From an uncultured Kineothrix sp. (GTDB lineage: Bacteria; Bacillota; Clostridia; Lachnospirales; Lachnospiraceae), in NCBI GenBank assembly GCA_910588855.1, contig CAJUSR010000011.1, forward strand, positions 1 to 64,000: a stretch of DNA of 64,000 bases, given 5' to 3'. This document shows, piece after piece, positions 59,177 to 64,000 of the stretch; within the stretch, counting starts at the first letter, position 1, and each line of letters opens with the position of its first letter. The notes under the pieces were generated by a model. It had not been told where the DNA came from and ran no database searches. It was given only the letters and a program-made list of their open reading frames with translations. The translations under genes were made by a program, and so were the position numbers.

Positions 59177-60556
59177 TTAACTGCGGAGAAGGTTTTCGCC
59201 GATTTTTACCACATCCCCGGCTCCCATAGTTATCAACAAGTCTCCGTTTATGCAATTTTCTAAGATAAAATTTTCAATGGATGAAAAAGACGGGAGATAC
59301 GTGCATTGACCGCCTTGGCGGAGGATTTCATCCCTTAAATCTTTGGAGCTGATGCCGAAGGTATCGGTTTCCCTGGCCGCATAAATATCGGCAAGTACCA
59401 CATGGTCAGCTAACCGCAGGGCTTTTGCAAATTCGCTGAGGAAAGCCTTGGTTCTTGTATAAGTATGAGGCTGGAATACGCACCATAAGGATTTATGGGG
59501 GTAATTGGAAGCTGCCTTCAAAGTTGCCGTAATTTCCGTGGGGTGATGTGCATAATCATCTATTATAGTGATGCCGTTGCGCTCTCCCTTATATTCATAA
59601 CGTCTGTCAGTTCCGGAAAAGCCGGAAAAGGCTTTTTGGACAGTGCCGCTTCCGATACCCAGCAAATCGGCAAGGGCGATAGCGGCCATTGCGTTGTGTA
59701 CATTATGTTCGCCCGGAACCATAAGGGAAAAGCTTTCGCTGCTGCCGTTTTTCCGGTTCAGAAGGAAAGTAGGATGGGCTAAGGCATCGTAACGGATATC
59801 GGAGCAGGAATAGTCGCTGTCCGGGGAAGCCCCATAAGTGACAATACGGCATTGCAGCCCTTCGGTAATCTCCTTGTAGTTTTCGATATCGCTGCTGATA
59901 ATTAAAGTTCCGTCTTCGGGAAGAAGGGCGGCAAATTGATGGAATGAATTGCGGATATCCTGAATATCTTTAAAAAAGTCGAGATGGTCTTCTTCTATAT
60001 TCAATATAATTCCGATTTTGGGGAAAAAGCTTAAAAAGCTATTGGTATATTCACATGCCTCCGTTACGAAATATTCGGACTTGCCTACCCGGATATTGCC
60101 GCCAATGGCTTTCAGGATACCGCCAATGGACAATGTGGGGTCATAATCCCCTTCCAGAAGGATTTCGGATATCATGGAAGTGGTAGTTGTCTTACCGTGG
60201 GTGCCGCTGACCGCAATAGGGATATCGTAATTCTGCATCATCTGTCCTAAAAGTTCGGCCCTTGTAAGGCTGGGGAGTTCCCGCTCTTTCATGGCAATAA
60301 ATTCCGGGTTGTCTTCGTGGATAGCGCTGGTATAAACAACGACATCAATATCGTCTGCCAGATTGGAGGCTTTTTGGCCGTAAAAAACAGACGCTTTGTT
60401 TTTTTCCAAAGATTCGGTAAGGGGGGAGGGTTTGATGTCCGAGCCGGATACCCGGAAACCTTCTTCCAGCAGGACTTCAGCAAGACCGCTCATGCTGATG
60501 CCGCCGATGCCGATGAAATATATGTGACAAGGATGATGGAAATCTATTTTGTACAT
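59177..60556 (-). CDS. murC: UDP-N-acetylmuramate--L-alanine ligase
   Basis: A 459-residue Mur ligase adding L-alanine to UDP-MurNAc, the first peptide step of peptidoglycan synthesis. The N-terminal Rossmann domain begins HFIGIGGISMSGLAEVL. The ATP-binding loop is SGTHGKTTTTSMI (near residue 115). The central domain has NIEEDHLDFF, and the C-terminal domain has DDYAHHPTEI and FQPHTYTRT. Typical length. It is transcribed alone on the minus strand, away from glgC. Confidence 0.97.
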   Translation of the reverse strand: MYKIDFHHPCHIYFIGIGGISMSGLAEVLLEEGFRVSGSDIKPSPLTESLEKNKASVFYGQKASNLADDIDVVVYTSAIHEDNPEFIAMKERELPSLTRAELLGQMMQNYDIPIAVSGTHGKTTTTSMISEILLEGDYDPTLSIGGILKAIGGNIRVGKSEYFVTEACEYTNSFLSFFPKIGIILNIEEDHLDFFKDIQDIRNSFHQFAALLPEDGTLIISSDIENYKEITEGLQCRIVTYGASPDSDYSCSDIRYDALAHPTFLLNRKNGSSESFSLMVPGEHNVHNAMAAIALADLLGIGSGTVQKAFSGFSGTDRRYEYKGERNGITIIDDYAHHPTEITATLKAASNYPHKSLWCVFQPHTYTRTKAFLSEFAKALRLADHVVLADIYAARETDTFGISSKDLRDEILRQGGQCTYLPSFSSIENFILENCINGDLLITMGAGDVVKIGENLLRS

Positions 60557-60872
60557 GTCTGCACTTCCTATTCTTTTTTATTCTTTATTATATGCATATT
60601 GCAAAGATGTAAACGTTTGGAAGAGGTAAATTAAGCCAAATCCATAAACATTATACAAGCATACGGGGGAAAATGTAATAAGAGCAGGGAAAAATCATGA
60701 ATTTATACAAATAAAAAAATGATAAAAAAAGAAAATTGTAAATTTTCTACATAAAAAATTAGAAAAGATAAAAATTTTTTGTAAATTATATTCACTTTTC
60801 TATCAGAATATGGTATAATCAAACAACACAATATAGTGTTTTATTCTAGTCAGACTAATAAGAGGTGATAAC
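60557..60872. other. AT-rich intergenic region between murC and glgC
   Basis: A divergent intergenic stretch of 316 bases. It holds the glgC promoter (60791-60819) and a 5-6-5 inverted repeat AACAC/GTGTT near the presumed transcription start (60825-60840), a possible operator. A long A/T tract runs from about 60700 to 60790 (possible UP-element or bent DNA). No ORF with a ribosome binding site is visible. Confidence 0.6.
60791..60819 (+). promoter_or_regulatory. Promoter of glgC-glgD
   Basis: TTCACT (60791-60796), 17 bases, TATAAT (60814-60819) with an extended -10 TGG. A very A/T-rich tract lies directly upstream. It predicts a leader of about 45 bases. Confidence 0.6.
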
Positions 60873-62147
60873 ATGATTAAAAAAGAGATGATTGCCATGC
60901 TTTTAGCTGGTGGGCAGGGCAGCCGATTAGGCGTTCTAACATCAAAAGTAGCGAAACCGGCAGTAGCTTTCGGTGGAAAGTACAGAATCATAGATTTCCC
61001 TTTAAGCAACTGCATTAACTCCGGTGTAGATACGGTAGGTGTATTGACGCAATACCAGCCGCTTCGGTTAAATACGCATATTGGGATAGGTATCCCGTGG
61101 GATTTGGACAGGAATATCGGCGGTGTGACCGTACTTCCCCCTTATGAAAAGAGTGCGAACAGCGAGTGGTACACCGGTACTGCCAATGCAATTTACCAGA
61201 ACATTGATTACATTGACAGCTTTAATCCGGAATATGTGCTGATTTTGTCAGGAGACCATATTTACAAGATGGATTATGAAGCAATGCTGGAATACCATAA
61301 GGAAAATAATGCGGAAGTGACAATTGCAGTTATGCCGGTACCGATGGAGGAAGCGAAGAGATTCGGTATTATGATAACGGATGAAAATAAGAAAATTACC
61401 GATTTTGAGGAAAAACCGGAGCATCCGAGAAGTAATCTGGCTTCCATGGGAATTTATATTTTCAGTTGGAAGACGCTGAAAGAAGCACTGGTTGTCAATT
61501 CCGGACAGCCTGCATTGGATTTCGGCAAGCATGTCATCCCCTACTGCCATAAGAAAGGGGCACCTCTTTATGCCTATGAGTTTAACGGGTATTGGAAGGA
61601 TGTAGGAACATTAAGCTCTTATTGGGAAGCAAATATGGAGTTGATTGATATTGTTCCGGAATTTAACCTTTACGAAGAATATTGGAAAATTTATACCAGC
61701 AGTACGATACTTCCGCCCCAATACATATCTGAGGACAGCGTGATTGAGAGAAGTATTATAGGTGAAGGGTCCAATATCTACGGCAAAGTATATAATTCCG
61801 TAATAGGCTGTGGCGTCACGGTGGAAAAAGGGACGGTAGTAAGGGATTCCATTATTATGAATGAAACTTACATCGGAAAAGACTGTGAGCTGTATAAAGC
61901 GATTATAGCGGAAAACGTGACAGTTAACGATAATGTAAAATTGGGCATGGGCGACGAAGTACCCAACGAGACTGACCCGCATATTTACAACAGCGGTATG
62001 GTGACGATAGGGGAAAAGAGCATAATTCCTAAAGGGGTACAAGTTGGCAAGAACTCCGTAATTTTTGGGGTGACAACGCCGGAAGACTACGATAACGGCT
62101 ATCTTGCAAGCGGAAAAACATTAATTAAGGCAGGTGATGAAAAGTGA
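60873..62147 (+). CDS. glgC: Glucose-1-phosphate adenylyltransferase, catalytic subunit
   Basis: A 424-residue ADP-glucose pyrophosphorylase making ADP-glucose for glycogen. The nucleotidyltransferase domain has LLAGGQGSRLGVLTSKVAKPAV, RIIDFPLSNCINSG and the sugar-binding FEEKP. A left-handed beta-helix (about 290-400) forms the C-terminus. AGAGGTGATAAC precedes the ATG. It overlaps glgD by four bases (GTGA), so both subunits are made in a coupled way. Confidence 0.96.
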   Translation: MIKKEMIAMLLAGGQGSRLGVLTSKVAKPAVAFGGKYRIIDFPLSNCINSGVDTVGVLTQYQPLRLNTHIGIGIPWDLDRNIGGVTVLPPYEKSANSEWYTGTANAIYQNIDYIDSFNPEYVLILSGDHIYKMDYEAMLEYHKENNAEVTIAVMPVPMEEAKRFGIMITDENKKITDFEEKPEHPRSNLASMGIYIFSWKTLKEALVVNSGQPALDFGKHVIPYCHKKGAPLYAYEFNGYWKDVGTLSSYWEANMELIDIVPEFNLYEEYWKIYTSSTILPPQYISEDSVIERSIIGEGSNIYGKVYNSVIGCGVTVEKGTVVRDSIIMNETYIGKDCELYKAIIAENVTVNDNVKLGMGDEVPNETDPHIYNSGMVTIGEKSIIPKGVQVGKNSVIFGVTTPEDYDNGYLASGKTLIKAGDEK

Positions 62148-63262
62148 GAGCAATAGGTATTATTTTAGCAGGCGGCAATAATCGTAGGATGAAGGAACTT
62201 TCACAGAAGCGTGCTGTATGTGCGATGCCCATCGCCGGAAGCTACAGGGGCATAGACTTTGCTTTAAGCAATATGTCCAATTCACGGATTCAGAAGGTAG
62301 CAGTGCTGACACAGTATAATGCCAGAAGCCTGAATGAACATTTAAGTTCCTCTAAATGGTGGGATTTTGGCCGTAAACAAGGCGGATTGTTTGTATGTAC
62401 ACCGGAAACGACGGCAGAGAGCAATGCATGGTACCGCGGAACGGCAGATGCCATAGCACAGAATCTGTATTTCTTAAAAAATAGCCATGAGCCATATGTA
62501 GTAATTGCATCGGGCGACGGTGTTTATAAAATGGATTTCAACAAGCTGTTGGAATATCATATCGGGAAGAAAGCGGATATCACGGTGGTATGCAAGGACA
62601 TGCCGGCAGAGGTGGATTCAGGAAGATTCGGCGTTATCAAGATGAATGAGGAAAGCCGTATTGAAGAGTTTGAGGAAAAACCGATTGTAGCAAAATCCAA
62701 TGTGGTTTCCTGCGGTATTTATGTAGTCAGAAGACGTGCGTTGATTGAGATGATTGAGAAAGGGATGGAAGAAGACCGTTTCGATTTCGTAAAAGATATC
62801 TTAATCCGTTATAAAGACATGAAGCGCATCTTCGGCTATAAGATGAAAGAGTATTGGAGCAATATAGCAACGGTACAGGATTACTATAACACTAATATGG
62901 ATTTCCTGAAACCGGAAATCCGGAATTATTTCTTCCAACAATACCCTGACATTTACTCCAAAGTAGATGATTTGCCGCCAGCGAAATATAATGTGGGCGC
63001 GCAGGTGAAGAACAGCTTGATATCCAGCGGATGTATTGTAAACGGTACTGTGGAAGGGTCGGTAATATTTAAGAAAACATATATAGGAAATAATTGTTAT
63101 ATCAAAAATTCAATTATATTGAATGATGTATATATCGGAGATAATACACATATTGAAAACTGCATAGTAGAAAGCAGAGACACCATCAGGGCGAACTCCT
63201 ATCACAAGGGAGAAGACGGAATTAAAATTGTGATAGAACATAATGACAGGTATGTCATGTAA
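62144..63262 (+). CDS. glgD: Glucose-1-phosphate adenylyltransferase, GlgD subunit
   Basis: A 372-residue GlgC paralogue starting at GTG within the glgC stop overlap. The nucleotide loop reads LAGGNNRRMKELSQKRAVCAMP, lacking the GxGxRL and KPAV residues of the catalytic subunit, as is usual for GlgD, which acts as a regulatory or activity-enhancing subunit in Firmicutes. The sugar-binding FEEKP and the C-terminal beta-helix are kept. spoVG follows 35 bases downstream. Confidence 0.95.
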   Translation: MRAIGIILAGGNNRRMKELSQKRAVCAMPIAGSYRGIDFALSNMSNSRIQKVAVLTQYNARSLNEHLSSSKWWDFGRKQGGLFVCTPETTAESNAWYRGTADAIAQNLYFLKNSHEPYVVIASGDGVYKMDFNKLLEYHIGKKADITVVCKDMPAEVDSGRFGVIKMNEESRIEEFEEKPIVAKSNVVSCGIYVVRRRALIEMIEKGMEEDRFDFVKDILIRYKDMKRIFGYKMKEYWSNIATVQDYYNTNMDFLKPEIRNYFFQQYPDIYSKVDDLPPAKYNVGAQVKNSLISSGCIVNGTVEGSVIFKKTYIGNNCYIKNSIILNDVYIGDNTHIENCIVESRDTIRANSYHKGEDGIKIVIEHNDRYVM

Positions 63263-63297
63263 TAAAACTTTTTGATGTTCCAAGGAGGATGAACGGC

Positions 63298-63573
63298 ATG
63301 GAGATTACGGATGTAAGAGTGAGGAAAATTGCGAAGGAAGGAAAGATGAAGGCAATCGTCTCAATTACGCTTGATGATGAATTTGTAGTTCATGACATTA
63401 AAGTAATAGAAGGTGAGAAAGGGCTTTTCATCGCAATGCCGAGCAAGAAAGCATCAGACGGTGAGTATAGGGATATCGCGCATCCCATCAATTCAGATAC
63501 TAGGGACCGGATACAGTCTACCATACTTAAAAGCTACGAAAGAGCGTTGCTTGAACCGGAAATTGCGGTATAA
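63298..63573 (+). CDS. spoVG: SpoVG, RNA-binding regulator
   Basis: A 91-residue SpoVG protein. The start is taken at 63298 (MEITDVRVRKI, matching the family N-terminus). AGGAGG (63283-63288) lies nine bases before it and directly abuts the alternative ATG at 63289, which is therefore unlikely. The conserved MKAIVSITLDDEFVVHDIKVIEG and FIAMPSKKASDGEYRDIAHPI segments are complete. SpoVG is an RNA/DNA-binding regulator affecting sporulation septation, capsule and metabolism. It may be co-transcribed with glgCD; an intrinsic terminator follows. Confidence 0.96.
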   Translation: MEITDVRVRKIAKEGKMKAIVSITLDDEFVVHDIKVIEGEKGLFIAMPSKKASDGEYRDIAHPINSDTRDRIQSTILKSYERALLEPEIAV

Positions 63574-63600
63574 AAATAAAAGACGGGTATAGACATTAAC

Positions 63601-63632
63601 AGGCGCTGTAGAAATACGGCGCTTGTTTTTTT
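63601..63632 (+). terminator. Intrinsic terminator of spoVG
   Basis: AGGCGCTGT (63601-63609) pairs with ACGGCGCTT (63616-63624) through nine pairs including two G-U, followed by G and seven T. Confidence 0.85.
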
Positions 63633-63671
63633 GCCTTAAGAGGCTCATCGGAATGCTCCGTACAACAAATA

Positions 63672-63841
63672 GCAAAACAAGTTTTGCGGTACAATATCCT
63701 TTTGTGCCATCCCCCAAGCGCCGCTGCCGGCGTAGAATCCTGCAAACAGGATTCTTTTTTACCATATAGGAAAGTCCTTCGCAAGAAGGACATAGATTGA
63801 GGAAGAACCGAAGGTTCTTCATGAAGTGTCGAAGACACTTT
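63672..63841 (+). repeat. Interspersed palindromic repeat, copy 3
   Basis: Hairpins in series: GCAAAAC-AA-GTTTTGC (63672-63687); CGCCG/CGGCG (63719-63732); GAATCCTG with CAGGATTC and T-run (63735-63760); GTCCTTC-GCAA-GAAGGAC (63774-63791); GAAGAACC-GAA-GGTTCTTC (63802-63820, not in copies 1 and 2); AAGTGTC-GAA-GACACTT (63824-63840). The extra hairpin keeps the GAA loop with a different stem, as if the last module had been duplicated and then diverged with pairing preserved. Confidence 0.78.
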
Positions 63842-63984
63842 ATTATATAACAAAGGATTGTTCCACAAAAATTAGGTGTATTTCAGGGGGAAGTGTGGTA
63901 TTATGGCAAATAGGGCGTTTATAGGGGATGCCTGATGTATATAATTATATAATAGGAAAGTAGGGATTCTGATAAGGAGGGCAT
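63842..63984 (+). other. Leader region of the gene at the window end
   Basis: AT-rich spacer after repeat copy 3. GTGTGGTATTATG near 63892 looks like an extended -10, but no clear -35 precedes it. A TATAATAGGAAAGT stretch near 63950 echoes the sequence following the T-run in the repeat family. No ORF of its own. Confidence 0.4.
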
Positions 63985-64000
63985 ATGTTTGTTATCGTAG
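63985..64000 (+). CDS. 5' end of a gene cut by the window edge
   Basis: ATG at 63985 is preceded by AAGGAGG (63974-63980) at four bases. The first five codons read Met-Phe-Val-Ile-Val. Too little to identify. Confidence 0.5.

Noticed and set aside
62144..63262. GlgD as a damaged or pseudogene copy of glgC
   Set aside because: Loss of the catalytic loop residues is the normal state of GlgD, and the rest of the protein is intact and coupled to glgC.
28255..63841. CRISPR array or integron-like attC sites for the palindromic repeats
   Set aside because: Copies are tens of kilobases apart, contain no spacers and have no cas or integrase genes nearby.

Overview
The window looks like the chromosome of an anaerobic, spore-forming Clostridia member, most likely Lachnospiraceae. 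This rests on gene content and on strong AGGAGG-type ribosome binding sites with consensus SigA promoters: MecA, SpoVG, a CwlD-type amidase, SleB-type hydrolase, GlgC/GlgD pair, QueT, DnaD/DnaI, and a complete F-type ATP synthase whose c subunit carries a sodium-type ion site. I saw no rRNA, tRNA, CRISPR, transposase or phage genes.

Layout. 1-5.4 kb: an MMPL/RND transporter and a YhgE/Pip-like coiled lipoprotein behind TetR-type operators. 5.4-14.1 kb: mecA, a 734-base gap with a strong promoter and no credible gene, a GH18 protein, cwlD, then tsaC-rpiB-upp-comEB-SleB-like hydrolase, and a convergent DUF402 gene. 14.2-21.6 kb: the ATP synthase operon. 21.7-28.1 kb: small unknown genes, a methyltransferase, an exported protein ending in a degenerate papain-like (C39-like) domain, a 27-codon ORF, and an XRE/DUF4097 pair. 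28.2-32.2 kb (minus strand): an NSS sodium symporter, queT behind a candidate preQ1 riboswitch, and an ECF sigma/RsiV-like anti-sigma pair with a SigV-type promoter.

32.4-53.9 kb is the most unusual part: an apparently single 21-kb transcription unit. It begins with an HD-GYP c-di-GMP phosphodiesterase and continues with five single-pass, mostly SipW-type exported proteins, a membrane-anchored McrB-like AAA+ ATPase, a DUF2357/McrC-like partner, a SipW-type signal peptidase and a roughly 4030-residue exported beta-repeat protein without a recognisable wall anchor. A convergent degenerate GGDEF-EAL gene follows. I interpret it as a cyclic-di-GMP-linked surface-fibre/matrix system with its own signal peptidase and an AAA+ machine of the restriction-system type recruited to the membrane.

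54-61 kb (minus strand): EAL, prs, dnaI, dnaD and murC, with a cluster of DnaA-box-like 9-mers upstream of dnaD. 60.9-64 kb: glgC-glgD, spoVG and the first codons of a further gene.

A modular family of intergenic palindromes occurs at 28.2, 53.9 and 63.7 kb (with a diverged copy at 28.1 kb). One copy seems to be interrupted by a second palindrome family, also seen at 13.5 kb.
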